A stretch of DNA of 64,000 bases from Trematomus loennbergii (lineage: Eukaryota > Chordata > Actinopteri > Perciformes > Nototheniidae), in contig JAAOOA010000166.1 of NCBI GenBank assembly GCA_012861695.1, positions 372,001 through 436,000 of the forward strand. The letters run 5' to 3'. A model generated the notes under the pieces. That model was not told the origin of the DNA and searched no databases. It saw only the letters and a program-made list of their open reading frames with translations. The position numbers and the translations under genes are program-made. Positions 1-12,800 of this stretch are shown piece after piece; position 1 is the first letter of the stretch, and each line of letters begins with the position of its first letter.

Positions 1-2016
1 ATTTGAGCGAGTTATGTTGAATCTGCTGACAGTGTTGTGGTCTATGGCATCTGCTAAGTTTTCAATAATATGGGCTGCAGATATACTTGTGTCCCTGAAA
101 CGACATAAATAGATAACAGAATACAATTAAGCATATCAAATAATGTTCTAGTACAGACTCTGGAAAAAGGACTTTAATACCATAACACTGATTTTTGTAT
201 GTTTCATCAAATGTGATTGAAATGTTTCTTCTAATGTTACCTTGACCTCCAACTACCACACAAGTTTTCCATTAAAAGATTAGAGCCAATACAATTACAC
301 TTACACAGCTTCCTTTGCAGGGTCAGCGCTTATGGGCACAACATTGAAATCTTGACTCCCGTCCTCATCTTCATCAATTACAATGGAGCATACAACTGTG
401 TGTATGTGCTGCAAAAACAAAATGTTATTAAAACAATGGTGCACAACACTTTATTCTACACTTTGAATCTTGCATGGTGAATGTTGCAACCTTGCATGGT
501 TGCAAGGTTAAACTAAACATTACCTGTACAATGGGTTGACAGTGGACCTCACAGCAGTCATGTTGGAAGGGGTATCTGGAACACTAATCATGAATCATTA
601 GTGTAGGGTATCTGTCTTATGTAATAATATGAATAAAGATCAGTGGCTCAAGTCAATACCTTGTAGCAGTGTTCCTCCAACCTTGAGAAGTGCCCTCATT
701 GGGGTCATCAGTGTCCGAAATGAGTATCTGATTTGAGATTAACATTTTAGCATACATGTGAACAAATCACAATATTACATACAGTTTAAAAAACGCTTTG
801 ATTGTACATCACAATAATACATTACATGTCTAATGTAATTTTACCAAAAAGGCATTTTTTTAAAGTTTATTTCTTTTAACTTAAATGTTTTACATGGATT
901 ATAAGGAAGGAAACAGCAACAAATACCCTACCTCTTCCTTTTCACTCTGATATGATGCCCTGGAAGAGCTGTTTGAAGGAAAGAAGGATGGAAGAAAGTG
1001 AGGGAGGCAGACAGAGAAAAAAAGAAGAAGAAACAAACAAATACAGAATTAATGCACGAGTATTTGCCATGACTGACATGAACATGTTTTTTTTAATCCA
1101 GTCCAATTAATGCATTTCGATTTAAGTACTACATTTATAATTGGCTTGTGGTGCAGACAAATTCCATACATTGTGTTCTTTGGGATATCATTTCCTAAGA
1201 TTGTAGGTGGATCCACTCTGATAGTAGATTGTGGCCAAGGAGGAATAATAACAACATTTTTCTAAATATATAGAACATTAGCCTTAATGAAATCAATAAC
1301 CTTGGTTCACATGGTTATTTTCTTTTTGCTATTTTTCTTTCATTTTCCCCCTTTTGTTGATTGTTATTTTATTACATTAACATGTCATGTAACTGTCTTT
1401 TTTAAATATATTTTTTGTATATATATATATCAATTATGTATATTTCTGTATAGTGATGCAGGTAACACCTGAAATGCAGCTGTATTAGCATACTTACAAT
1501 ACAAAAATTAAACGTTTGGTTGCACATGAAAGAAGGGATATTCACATCATGTAGTCAAAGAGATTAACTCTGATAACGGGTCCAACAAATGCAGTCAAAA
1601 CCCTTTAAAGAGTAAGTCACCACTGCATTTTTCCAAAGGTCAAGAATGAACCTATTACCTTGTTTTCTCTGCAGTGCTTTTTGGAGTACTTTCATGCTCA
1701 GGTTCCCAGGGCTGAAAAATACAGTACAAAAATGATTCATTGTGCAGCCCCAGTGACCTTACTTGATCTGTAAATGCGGCATGTGTCGCCAGACTTTTAT
1801 ATTATCCAGTTTAGCCATTTTATGTGAATCCACTTAATAATAATTATGCACCTTTTGGTTGGGAAATTGACATAAAAAGTTGATCTGCTTGTGTGTGTCC
1901 AAAAGTTCTACAAAATCTTATGAAGTATGTGAATTCATTTGGAAATGATGCGCCTTTTTGCAATAAGCCACTACCACTGCTATGCCCCCTTTGAGCCAAT
2001 TGGCGAACATGAACAT

Positions 2017-2097
<81 letters not shown>

Positions 2098-2562
2098 AGT
2101 GTGTCAGCAAGGTCAACCTCAGTCACTCTTTTGCGTCTCACGGTGACTTCTGATCAGAGTCTGATGCATCTTGTTGTTCACCTATGGGAAAGCAGCTTGT
2201 CAGTGACATTTTGATTGCTGACCAACTTGAAATGAAATCTGCATAGCCTGAAAAAAGGACTTACCTTTTGTCATAATCTGATTTAAGACATATAAAGAGA
2301 GCAATTCGGTTGTAGGTTTTCCCTATTTACGTTTTATACTCTCTCAGATTAAATGGCGTTGAAGTACCAGGAATATTAATGACTTCTGATGTGTCTGGTA
2401 AATGAGGACATAGGGGCCCTCATCCATATCCGAATTAAAGTCAGTCATCTTCTTGACTGCCAATCGATGCAACCCAGCTGCGTCAGTGTCAGGATCCAGA
2501 ATCAGTGAAGAGTTTTCCCTCTGACAGGTTTCATGATGTCCTTTGAAGACACATGATTCCAA
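1..2562 (-). pseudogene. G2E3/HECT-like multi-exon gene, 3' part outside window, damaged
   Basis: Short minus-strand exons with GT-AG borders: about 2562-2265, 2181-2142 (uncertain), 1711-1659, 968-932, 727-660, 575-524, 408-305 and 94 to the left edge. From 1711 down to 1 the six exons join in one open frame through phases 2-0-2-0-2, which is strong evidence of a true gene. The first exon has a run like KKMTDFNSDMDEGPYVLIY, then PDTSEV..IPGTSTPF..EYK and TYNRIALFICLKSDYDK. This layout is known to me from fish proteins labelled G2/M-phase-specific E3 ubiquitin ligase-like, and the last exon (AAHIIENLADAI, RFNITRS) resembles the stretch leading into a HECT domain. Family assignment is from memory. 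Damage: one C missing near 2396-2398 shifts frame, and a TAA interrupts between EYKT and IGKTY. Exon 2181-2142 does not fit the phase of its neighbours. It could be a pseudogene or an assembly-damaged gene. Confidence 0.55.
2019..2096. repeat. (AC)n microsatellite
   Basis: About 39 uninterrupted AC units, lying in an intron of the G2E3-like gene. Long open frames across it are artefacts of the dinucleotide repeat. Confidence 0.98.
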
Positions 2563-2741
2563 TATTTATCTGTGCAAAGAAAATCAATTAGGTTAATCAA
2601 CTTGGTACATGAAACCACACAATTAACAGTGGATAGTAACTATATTAAGTCATTATGTGCTGTAATACCTCAGATAAGTGTGCAGACCCTGTGTAGCAGG
2701 AAATGCTTAGAAAAAAACACTATACAACAATGTACATACAT

Positions 2742-4421
2742 CAGGGATGCAAACTCATCAGGTATGAAAAAGGTGACAAGGATCCGAGCCCCCCGAACCC
2801 CACGGAATATCGGCTTTAAAATGAGGAATAACAGAGGATTTTAGCAGTCAGAACAACTAAAGCAGTTAATAATAACAGAAACGCCAAAGAGTCACATCTA
2901 ATAGAAATAATAAAAGCATTTATTTTAATTGTGTAGCAGTCCGTTTATAATTTTGGCAGCACTGTTGAGCATTTTGAAAATTATTTTCATGCCTCTGTGC
3001 AAGGCTTAGTCTTTCTATCTTATAGCCACTGGTGTAAGTAACTTCAGTAAGTTCATAAACTCAAGTACTATACTTGGGTACAATTTTGAGATACTTGTAC
3101 TTTATTTAAGTATTTCAATGTTTGCTACTTTGTTCTTCTTCTCCACTACAGTTCAGAGGTAAATGGTGTACTTTTACCTCCACTACATGTATTTAATACC
3201 TTTAGTTACTTTACAGATCTGGATAATGATGTGAAATATAATCAAGTGTTAAATCAGACTTTAGTTCCACCTGGAGTAAATTCACAAGCTACCCTGCAGT
3301 ATACAAAGTCATTCAAACTAGCTGCACCTTTTCAGCTTTGAGAACACTTTAATGATCAATCATTATAAAAACATATCATATATATTATTCTGAAATGGAC
3401 CAATCTGCACAATGACTACTTTTACTGTCGCTACTTTAACTATATTTTGATGAGAATACTTTTCTACTTTTACTTGAGGAACATTTTGAATGCAGGACTT
3501 TTACTGTACAGAGTATTCCTACACTCTGGTACTTCTACTTTTACTCAAGTACAAGACCCGAGTACTTCTACTTTTACTCAAGTACAAGATCTGAGTACTT
3601 CTACTTTTACTGTCGCTACTTTAACTATATTTTGATGATAATACTTTTGTACTTTTATTTGAGGAACATTTTGATTGCAGATTGTTCCTACACTCTGGTA
3701 CTTCTACTTTTACTCAAACCTGAGTACTTCTACTTTTACTCAAGTACAAGATTTGAGTACTTCTACTTTTACTCAAGTACAATATCTGAGTACTTCTACT
3801 TTTACTCAAGTACAAGATCTGAGTACTTCTACTTTTACTCAAGTACAAGATATATACTTATACCACCTCCGTTTTATAGCCTATGAAAAAAACTATTTGA
3901 AACGAAGGCTAAAGCTAACATTAGCAGATAGTGACAATGTATGCTAGTTAGCTAGCTCAACGATAATATTGCGACAGGAACACTTTTCAGTGCACATCAC
4001 GCTCTGCCGCTCCGACAGGGTGCACTGCTCTGAACCCTGAACGGCCCGTTCTAACAGCTGTTCACCACCAGCACTGTGCCACAGTGACTCCGGACCGCAC
4101 AGTTAATATTAACGACGCACCCGTAGGTAATGTAGCTGCTGAAGCTAGACCCTCATCCTGGAGCAGCAGAGCCTTATTATACATCAATGAGCAGAGCACA
4201 TGCAGGAACTCGAGCACACAGCTCGCGCTTCATTATATAAAAAAAGAACACCATGCGTGTCATGATGGCACATAACAGCTCGCGGCCGCAGATTCTCCAG
4301 GTCCCAGACCCCCCCCATACCCCAAAAATATTTGTATAGCAGATCTACATGAATCACACAAACGACCTATTTTGTATTCAAAACGGCGAATTTCGCCGAA
4401 AGGTGACAGTTTGCATCCCTG
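2742..4421. mobile_element. hAT-like non-autonomous element with CAGGGATGCAAACT termini
   Basis: The ends are inverted: CAGGGATGCAAACT at 2742 and AGTTTGCATCCCTG ending at 4421, with an AAGGTGACA motif just inside both ends. CAGGG-type termini are typical of fish hAT elements. I could not find a matching 8-bp target duplication (flanks differ), so the copy is old or rearranged. The interior holds a second repeat with ACTTGAGTA-type sequence from about 3025 and a 33-bp minisatellite. No transposase coding sequence is seen. Confidence 0.55.
3427..3853. repeat. 33-bp minisatellite inside a ~185-bp tandem duplication
   Basis: The unit starting GAGTACTTCTACTTTTACTC recurs with a 33-bp period in two blocks (about 3526-3612 and 3714-3853). 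The longer stretch beginning TGTCGCTACTTTAACTATAT occurs at 3427 and again at 3612, so the array is nested in a higher-order duplication. Because 33 is divisible by three, reading frames stay open through it. This is not evidence of coding. Confidence 0.9.
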
Positions 4422-5085
4422 AATCATGATTTACTAATAAAGCTGAGCTGTCCAATTGTAAACAGTCAAAGTAATGCTTTTATCACCTAAAACAGGTACC
4501 ACTATCTTGCCTAGTAAACCATATCTTCCAGCACTTCCTCCCCCATATTGGCTACCTGTACTGTACTTGTCTGTTCTTTCTTCTTCACTTTTCTCTTCTG
4601 GCAAGAGAAATTAAGCCTTTCGTCTGACTTCTTACTTCTGTACTCGAGGAACGTTTTCAGCAAAATAACGAGCAAGACCCATTGCTGGTATGATAACAAC
4701 CTGGTACTAAGCACACATGCATCTTGTTAAAGTTATCTTATCTTAGCCAGCGCCATATAGATAGATTCTATCTATATGGCGTTATCTTATCTTAGCTATC
4801 TCTATTTTAGTGGAGAAAACAATTGTGACATCACTTACGCGACTCTGGGATTGTAGTCTTTCTAGTTGCGTATTTTCATAGTCTTATATTTCAACAGTTT
4901 TACGACAACTGTGACTTTTTTGACATGGAAATGATTTTTTTAAGATTGACAAACATCATATGTGTAATTCATGGCACAATTCAAACGGGATCGAAAGATA
5001 AGTTCTCTCTCCATTGACTTCAATACATTATTTTTCCGAAATAAGGTCCCATAGGGCGGAAGTAGATGGCGTGACTTCGCCTCTC
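4422..5085. other. Intergenic, no gene seen; contains hairpin flanked by direct repeats
   Basis: No conserved coding sequence is seen. At 4751-4781 there is a perfect inverted repeat with 15-bp arms around a single T. It is flanked by a direct repeat GTTATCTTATCTTAGC at 4732-4747 and 4781-4796. The rest is unique-looking sequence up to the upstream region of the H4 copy. Confidence 0.8.
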
Positions 5086-5543
<458 letters not shown>

Positions 5544-5571
5544 ACAGCTGTCAGACGACTAACAAATCAAA

Positions 5572-5586
5572 GGCCTTTTAAGAGCC
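5572..5586 (+). terminator. Histone 3' stem-loop, one base deleted
   Basis: GGCCTTTTAAGAGCC is the canonical GGCTCTTTTAAGAGCC with the fourth base lost, leaving the 5' arm of the stem one nucleotide short and mispaired. Every other histone gene here has the perfect 16-mer. Confidence 0.85.
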
Positions 5587-5800
5587 ACCCAAATTATATA
5601 AAGAGTTTCCTTTACAATGTGTCGTTCAAGATCACTGAAATATATGTTTTGAGTCGTATATAATAAAACACTTCAGAGTTGAACATTATATAAAACTGAA
5701 TTTCTCTTAAACAGGACACTAACTTACAAAGACGTATTTAACATTTCATCTTGTTTTATTCCACCGTTGCTTATCTGATAGCAAGATGAATATTTTAATT

Positions 5801-5968
5801 TAAAGGAGACCTATCATGCAAATCACCAAGTGTCAGAAAACACAACCCTCTATTTTCCTCCATACCCAAATCTCTAAAAAAGGGGCTGCAACGGATTGAT
5901 AAAAACTGATCCAGATTTGAACACTGTCCTGATGTCAGGACAGTGGCGCTACGGCTATTGGGCCCAGA
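5801..5968. mobile_element. Truncated copy of the GGACCTATCATGC MITE
   Basis: It begins with AAAGGAGACCTATCATGC and runs through the same internal sequence as the complete element at 54670-55166 (TCACCAAGTGTCAGAAAACA, then a CTGATGTCAGGACAG palindrome). It then stops and joins unrelated repeat sequence. No coding potential. Confidence 0.75.
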
Positions 5969-6097
5969 TTTGTGCTCAGATGGAAGGCTGGCAGGCAGGT
6001 AGCCATCCAGTTATTTTAGCCGGGCTGGCTAAAATGATTGGTCGTGCTTTTTACAGTACTACGGCTTCCACACAGATGACATTTTTGTATGGATTTT

Positions 6098-6430
6098 TGT
6101 CAAAGCACTTAAGATATTCATTGCTATCGGGATGTTAAGAGCATTCCATGGAATATAACAAAAGTGTATCTCGAGCCGGTTTCTCAAACTTACCTACCCC
6201 ACCTTTAAACGATTCACATCCTGTTAAAATCATAATTCATTTATGTAAGACATTGATATGTTCTATCTGAGCAATATATGTATTCAGCCGAGGCCAGTAA
6301 CTAAGATTGGACTGTCGTGCAAGCAATTAAAGGTGGGGTATGTAATTTATTTCAGAAACACTTTTTGTTATATTCCATGGAATGCTCTTAACATCCCGAT
6401 AGCAATAAATATATTAAATGCTTTGACAAT
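6098..6430. repeat. Two facing MITE ends forming an inverted repeat
   Basis: An arm ending ...TACCCCACCTTT at 6208 is the reverse complement of an arm starting AAAGGTGGGGTATG at about 6329. The pairing runs about 100 bp and includes a GCATTCCATGGAATATAACA-type stretch. It looks like two oppositely oriented copies of one fish MITE rather than a gene. Confidence 0.7.
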
Positions 6431-6792
6431 AAATACATAAATACCTTTTATACATGTCAACTAATCAGTGGCAGTTCAGGGCCAGTTATTTCATGAGGCA
6501 CAATAAAAGAGGGTTAAAAAGACAAAGACAGTATAAAGTAATTGTGTAAAATAAACATAAAGTACAGTAGTTGGAATTTGTTTTTGTAAAGGTATTTGTT
6601 TTAGTACATTTAAGTTACAGTCCTTTTGTTTCAGTAGTTTTTTTTTCATCTAGAGTATGTTTTAGTAACTTAAGTGACAATTTAATAAAAAAACAAACAG
6701 TATCTGTTTTATAAGGTTATGAAGAGTTTAATCTCCACTGTACATCCGGGTCTCTGATTTGATTTAGTTCCAATAAATCGTAATATTGTAAC

Positions 6793-6900
6793 CTGTCCCC
6801 TGTCCAGAAGGGATCCCAGTAGCTTCTTCATGGCACGTTTAATGTGAGCGGTGTGGTCGTATCCCTGGGCGGCCAGCTCCTTCTTCAGAGCCACGTAAGA
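6793..6900 (-). pseudogene. Linker histone H1 fragment
   Basis: The minus strand translates to SYVALKKELAAQGYD followed by HIKRAMKKLLGSLLDRG. This matches part of the winged-helix globular domain of the H1 at 36650 (SYVALKKELAVKGID, VKRAVKKLVENG). Upstream and downstream sequence has no H1 tails, no initiation context and no 3' stem-loop, so it is an isolated relic. It lies 1.25 kb beyond the damaged H4, which suggests a decayed histone module. Confidence 0.75.
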
Positions 6901-7414
6901 GCAGTGGCGACTGGTCATTCGGGGCAGGTGGGGCACAGCCCAACCTAGTGTCAGCAGAAAGTATTAAAATAACAATTACAAAAAAATGCAAATAAAATAC
7001 ATCTTAAAATATATTTTACGATCATGTTCATCATCTGATTCGTCTGTACATTGCTGTTTTAGTCTGTGTTCTTCTAATTAGTGTCTACAGTGTGCCTACT
7101 AACCCGTTCCAGAGTGAGGGGGAGGCTGCAGCGAAGGCCCTGTCGCCCCAGGTCCGGAGCTTTGTCCTGATGGGCTGCAGTCGGTTAGCTTCAGCAGACC
7201 TGAGGCGACGGGTGGGAGTGTGTCGTTGGATGAGGTCACAGAGGTAGGGGGTTAAATTAACCTTAACTCTTAACCCAGAGCTCCAACCTTCTCAGTCAGT
7301 AAAAAAATGCTTTCACTTAGATTTTTTTATGTCAAGCAGAGAAGGTGAATCGTTTTCTTAAAGAAAATGGTTTGACTTTACAGTTCCAGTGAAGAAAATA
7401 GCATTTTCTACACA
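6901..7414. repeat. Dispersed fish repeat, no gene
   Basis: The 7100-7260 segment (CCCGTTCCAGAGTGAGG, CCCCAGGTCCGGAGC) is a sequence I recognise as interspersed in teleost genomes. The remainder is AT-rich and shows no coding signal. Confidence 0.5.
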
Positions 7415-7897
7415 TGAAGCTCAGCGCAAGTTCAACCAGGAAGACCGTCTTTACTCATTCACGTATCTCTATTCCCATGTTACTACTCTCTCTCCTCTCA
7501 ATAAGTGACCGGGGGCGTCACTCTTCAGTTTAACCAATCACTTCGCTCTATTCCCAAGAGCCTATCATAGCGTTCTGTCAAACCTTTTAAGTCTGCTCTT
7601 CCCCCTCTGACAGCTGTCATTTCAGGTGACTCTACGCAACCCTCCTCCACCCCTTTTCACCTCCTGTCCCTCTGAATCCAGGGTCAAGCTAAACCACTCC
7701 CTTCAGACCGACCCAACTATCCATTCACCACCACCAGGGTCTAGACCCCAGGGGGGTTTCATCGGATCGGTTCTACCTTCCCGAATTATACTTCCTGCAC
7801 AACGGGGCCTAATCGCCAAAATTAACATTGCATTCATTTGTGCATCTGCGCAATAAATATGTATTATTACATCAAAACCGTCTCTCCTGATTGAAGT
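7415..7897 (+). repeat. LTR-like terminal repeat, copy A
   Basis: Nearly the same sequence recurs at 45013-45490. It starts TGAAGCTCAGCGCAAGTTCA, contains a polyadenylation-type AATAAA near the 3' end, and finishes with CTCTCCTGATTGAA. A diverged relative ends the same way at 43800-44687. Size, the AATAAA near the end and multiple copies suggest a solo terminal repeat of a retroelement. The class is not determined. Confidence 0.55.
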
Positions 7898-8224
7898 AAG
7901 GTTATATATCCTTTATTTACCAGGTAAAAGTCTAATTGAGAGTAACATCTCTTTTTCAGGAGCGACTTGGCCAAGAGGGCAGCATGAACAACGTTACAAT
8001 GAACACAAAACAATACAGCAGACAAATACAGAGGCGTTAACCAGTCAATCAGGTATAGACTGTTGGAATGTGACAGGTAAACCTATGTAAAAGTCTACCA
8101 TGCTGGGCTCCACTATAAGTTGTTCAGCTGCGCTTTAAGAGAAAAGTAGGAAGTGAGATAATGTGTTTTGGTGTGTTTATTTATAGCCTCAGAGAGCTAG
8201 GCAAAGATTACTTTCTCTTTAACA

Positions 8225-9560
8225 TTACATTACATTACATTGCATTTAGCTGACGCTTTTATCCAAAGCGACTTACAATAAGTGCATTCGACCAAGAAGA
8301 TACAAACTTGAAGAAAACAGAATCATATAAGTACATCAGAGGCCTGTACTACGAAGCTGGTTCAATTTAACCTGGATATGTTGGAGTTAGCCAGTTGGCG
8401 TAATCCAAACACATACGCGCTGGCGCTAAACTGTACTACGACGCTGGATATCAAGTGGATCGCTCAAGCCGCCGTGTCCTATCTAGTTAGGTGCGCGTTC
8501 ACATGAAAGGGGTGGTATTTGGAGCATTCGACCAATCTCAAACACGGAGAAGCGTACTGACAGCGCAGCGTCATACTTCCTGAATGAAAAGTGAACTTTA
8601 ATATTAGTCAAATATGAGGAAGTTAAACTTTAAAATCCATGATTTAAACACTTTACCCAGGATAAAAGCCACATAGCTGCACCTGCAAGGTGAATACAGC
8701 TGGTAAAGAAAAAGCGTTTGAATGCGTACATTAACAGGTTATGAAATCACTGCCCCGTCCAAGACACGAGTGGATCTGACTTTAATTAGGAGAATTTGAC
8801 TCGAGTGTTTCGTCAATTAATGTGTTGCTTAAAATAATGCTTCTGAATACAGTATGTGACACTGTGAGTGTTTTGCACGGCCAGATACGGCTCAAGAAGC
8901 TGACTCAAATAAGGAAATATATGATACATTATGATGTGATATGATATGAATGAATAATGGCACACATCTACGTCTGCACTCACAGTGCCGCGGACTGTAG
9001 GCCTACTTAATGTTACTCTGATCCGGTTACTTATGTTGTGGCAGATATTTAAGTAAGCTTTCTTAATGCTTTCTTATAATGTTATAATAGTCAGATTGCT
9101 CTGAAGATGGGAGGGGATATTCTATTAATTTTCACGTTCACACAGTCAGCTGATTTTGGCCGGTCGTCTTTCCTGCAACGGCAGTTTAAACTGTATTTCC
9201 TTTCTCCTCCTGTCATATGAATTGATCGCTTTAAACTCCGCACACGGAGCTCTGATGGTCAGCAGGCGGTGCTTTCACTGAGTTGATCTCTTAGCCTGCC
9301 ACCTAACCTGCTCCGGAGCAGGTTTGCCGCTCAGCATAAGTTACATGGAAATCTAGCCTGCTAAAAAGAGAACCAGCGTCGTAGGACCGGAAAGCCCGAG
9401 ATTTCCCTGAATTTAGCCGGCTAAGCGAAAATCCAGCTTCGTAGTACAGGCCTCTGGTTTCATAGAGCCAAAACATTTCAAGTGCTACTCAACTGGCTTT
9501 AGATAAGCCAGTCCTTCATTAGTATATAAGTGCTTTGTTAGTCATTGTATTGCTCGAAGT
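8225..9560. repeat. SINE-tail repeat split by a TIR element
   Basis: 8225-8340 carries the (ACATT)n tail and the fish SINE-tail motif TTTATCCAAAGCGACTTACA. After the inserted element, 9454-9560 continues the same type of repeat (CAAGTGCTACT...TTAGTATATAAGTGC). The split shows that the inserted element is younger. Confidence 0.6.
8340..9453. mobile_element. Non-autonomous element with AGGCCTGTACTACGAAGC(T) inverted ends
   Basis: About 20 bp at each end are perfect inverted copies (GGCCTGTACTACGAAGCTGG at 8341, CCAGCTTCGTAGTACAGGCC ending near 9452). Variants of the motif (ACTGTACTACGACGCTGG) repeat inside as subterminal repeats. No transposase frame is present. Superfamily is uncertain because I could not define a target duplication. 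Confidence 0.7.
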
Positions 9561-9798
9561 GCAAGGAATGTGAACAACCAATGATGCAGAACAAAGAGAA
9601 ACAAAATAATAACAGAGTAAAATAAAATTGGCACCTTTTGAATCTGCTGCAGTGTTCATTGATGTAAATCTGCACAGTTCAAATATGGGTACTGATTTTA
9701 TATAATTATTCAGTGCTGCATTTCTTGCATAGAAGATGTCATACAAGTTTATAATGGGTAGTTACTGAGATAAGCTTTCAAACAGACTGAAACATCCC

Positions 9799-9804
9799 TT
9801 TATT
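9799..9804 (-). terminator. Polyadenylation signal of the NAT8-like gene
   Basis: TTTATT on the plus strand is AATAAA on the gene strand, about 60 nt past the terminal exon stop. Confidence 0.5.
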
Positions 9805-9861
9805 TTACATTCCTTCCAATTTACTTTTGTTTATTTGAAGTGATGCCGTTATTTTGAACAT

Positions 9862-12800
9862 CTAGGATATATTCATGATGGCGAACCTGTAGAAAATCTG
9901 TTCAAGTAAGGACCAATTTGCACCAGGTGTGACGTTCTCGATAGTGACCCCCACACAGCGGAAGCCAGACGCAGGTAGAGCTTGTGGACAGTAGGCGAGT
10001 AGGCTGTGGTTCCCAAGGCAACCCTGGAGTATCCATGAGTGACAGCGAACTCCAGAACCTTCCTTCCCAGCGCCACACCGACTCCACACCGGCGACATCT
10101 CCAGTCAACAGACATCCGTTGCAGCATGACGGCCCCCCCTGGCTGCTTCTGGTCCACTGCTGCGACCAAACCCACCACTTTGCCCTCCAGCACTGCTACC
10201 CACAGACAGGAGGCTGAGGTGGGGGCCAAGGAAGGTGACATAGATGAGACAGTTTATAACTTAATTTCACAGCATCAAGGAACATTGGCATCTCCAACAA
10301 TTAGGTTAGATGTTCTTGTTGAACTGCTGAAATGTTATTTATATAATTTTATATAATATTCACAATATTTATATAATATTGAAATGTAATAGCAGCAGCA
10401 TATTAACAAGGCATTGCACATGATTGAAGAAATAAAATAAAAATACATTTTTGGCAGATTAGACCCTAAAGCAGAGACACAATGGTGGTAGGTATTAAAA
10501 ACCAAAAGTGAGCTTTAATGAACTCAAATTGGAAAACACAAAAGCACTGAGGAACCAGGAAGGAAATACAAGCAAAAGTATCCAAATTAATTGAAAGACA
10601 TACAGGGATGGCACAAGGAACAAGTGCAGCAATGCAAGGAATCAGCCAGGGACAAATACAGACAGACTGACCACATCAGGAATAAGGACAGGACAATAAA
10701 TGCATGTACTCAGACAGGACTAATAACATTGACAAGACACAGCTGGAAATGGTAGGCACAAAACTGAAGTTACCTACTGTAACTCCAGCTTCTTTGAGTA
10801 TAGGCGTAGTGTAAGAAATTAAAATCAATATTGAATGACGTAATTTAGGCAGTAGGCCTAAGCTTAAAACTGTTTTATTCTGAAACATTTCCGGTTAAGT
10901 TACTTTGAAAAGCTGTATTGAAAGGTGTTGCCGTTGTCAACAGTGACCACTTCCGGTTTTACGTTAATAACGATTACAGCCGTTAAAATGCATTAAATAA
11001 AAAGTCATGAATGAGTGTATGAGGAGAAAAGGCATGTGGAGTTATACAATGAACACACAACGTCTAAATCCTCTGTTATGCGCAATATCGGACATTGGAG
11101 AAAGAGGAGGGCGGATCCCCTACGTCACAGCCGCCATTGAGAGGAGGAGCCAAGAAATAGATACAGGCTGGGGGAGAACGTGATCTCTCTCTCTCTTCAC
11201 CGCCGCAACCTCGGGACCACAGCTGTTGTCCCAATACCTCTCTGTTTGTTTCAGAACCACGTTACTTAATTAAAGTACCAATTTGAACCTTTTCAGAGAC
11301 TACATTGTCTCTTATTTTAACTCCCTCCTGGACGCGAGAGAACCAACACAAATCAACAGTAGCCCTCTATCGCTATTGGGTAATCCCCTCCGCGCAGCAC
11401 TGAAAAACTTGTAGTCCACGCCCACCTGCGAGGTGGGCCCTGGGCCCCACCCTCGGGCTCCCTTCCGGTATAAATAGGAAGGAGGCCCGACAATCTGCTC
11501 CCACACAAACACATTTTCTTCAGCTATTCGTGGAGCCAGTGGGGCCCAGAATTTAGAGGGCTACGCCTATACTCATAGAAGCTGGAGTTACAGTAGGTAA
11601 CTTCAGTTCTATTTCATGCCTATTGCGCCATGCGAATGGCGCATCACAGTCCCTGGAATATAGCATAACATGAATATTTTCCATGAGGGGACGAAGGCCG
11701 GGAACAATACAACCCTGCCGCTGTGAAAAATAGAGACGAAGGTCACACTTTGCCCAGCGACAAAAAAGGGGGAACAAGGGCAGCTCTCTGCGTGCAGACA
11801 GGCAGGAGAGCGCACAGCTGGATCCCTGACATCACTCACTCTGACAAGACACTCCGTACAGGGTGTGTCAGAGAGGAATGGGAGGCATCCCTCAAATAAA
11901 ATTGAATAAATGAACAGGGGGAACACAAAGATGCGGCAGTGCAAATGTCTTCCACCGACATTCCTCCGTGCAACGCCGTGGAGGAGGAAATTCCTCTGGT
12001 GGAGTGCGCACTGATGTTCTCCGGGGGATCCAGAGGAGACATATGCCTGTGACACAGCCTCACGGCCCCTACACACGGCGGCGTGCGTTGACACTTCAAC
12101 GCTTCTGCCCATTCACTTAGAATGGGGTGACGTCACGATTCGCCGAACTGCATTGTGGGAGCAAAGCGTAGCTTTTCTCGCGGTGCTCGCTGCAAAAGTA
12201 GAGCAATGTTCTACTTTTGAAGCTGATCAGCCAATCAAATCCCGTGTATGCAAATCTATGAGGTGTGATTTGTGCCAAAGAACAGACAACTAAGCTAACT
12301 GAGCGGAGAACTGACGTGTCAACGTGCGCCAACGCCTCCATCAATTTTGAATGGGTTGACGTAGAATACAGGTGACGTCACGACGATGTCAGACGTCAGA
12401 CGTCACGGCGACGTACCATAGGTGCGCTCAAAGTACGCGCTCACGTAGCGGCGGCGTAGCTTAGAAAGCGCTATCTTAGATATGCGTGTTGATAACGTAC
12501 GTGTGGATAAGCGCGTGAATAACGTACGTGTCGCCTCCGTTAGCATTGTATAGCATTATCCTATATTATATTTTTCGAATTATTCCGCTCCTACAGTAGT
12601 TTGGAGAGTGTTACAGGTAGCTATACACTTTCTCATCGGCACAGTATTGGTATCAGAAGAGAGGGGAATAATAATTAATAATCATTAGTATGAGAATATT
12701 TGCTGGTGTTCAAATCAAATCAAATCAAATCAAATCAGGTTTTATTTATATAGCACATTTAAAAGCGATTTTTGGTCGAGCCAAAGTGCTGTACATGTAA

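Noticed and set aside
2019..2116. Long cysteine/valine repeat open frames over the AC array
   Set aside because: Products of an (AC)n microsatellite; no non-repeat coding sequence.
3526..3853. Regular repeat array resembling CRISPR
   Set aside because: No variable spacers, tandem 33-bp units without gaps, and a eukaryotic context.
11553..12112. 167-codon minus-strand frame
   Set aside because: Repeat-derived sequence next to MITE fragments; composition is not protein-like and no family is recognised.
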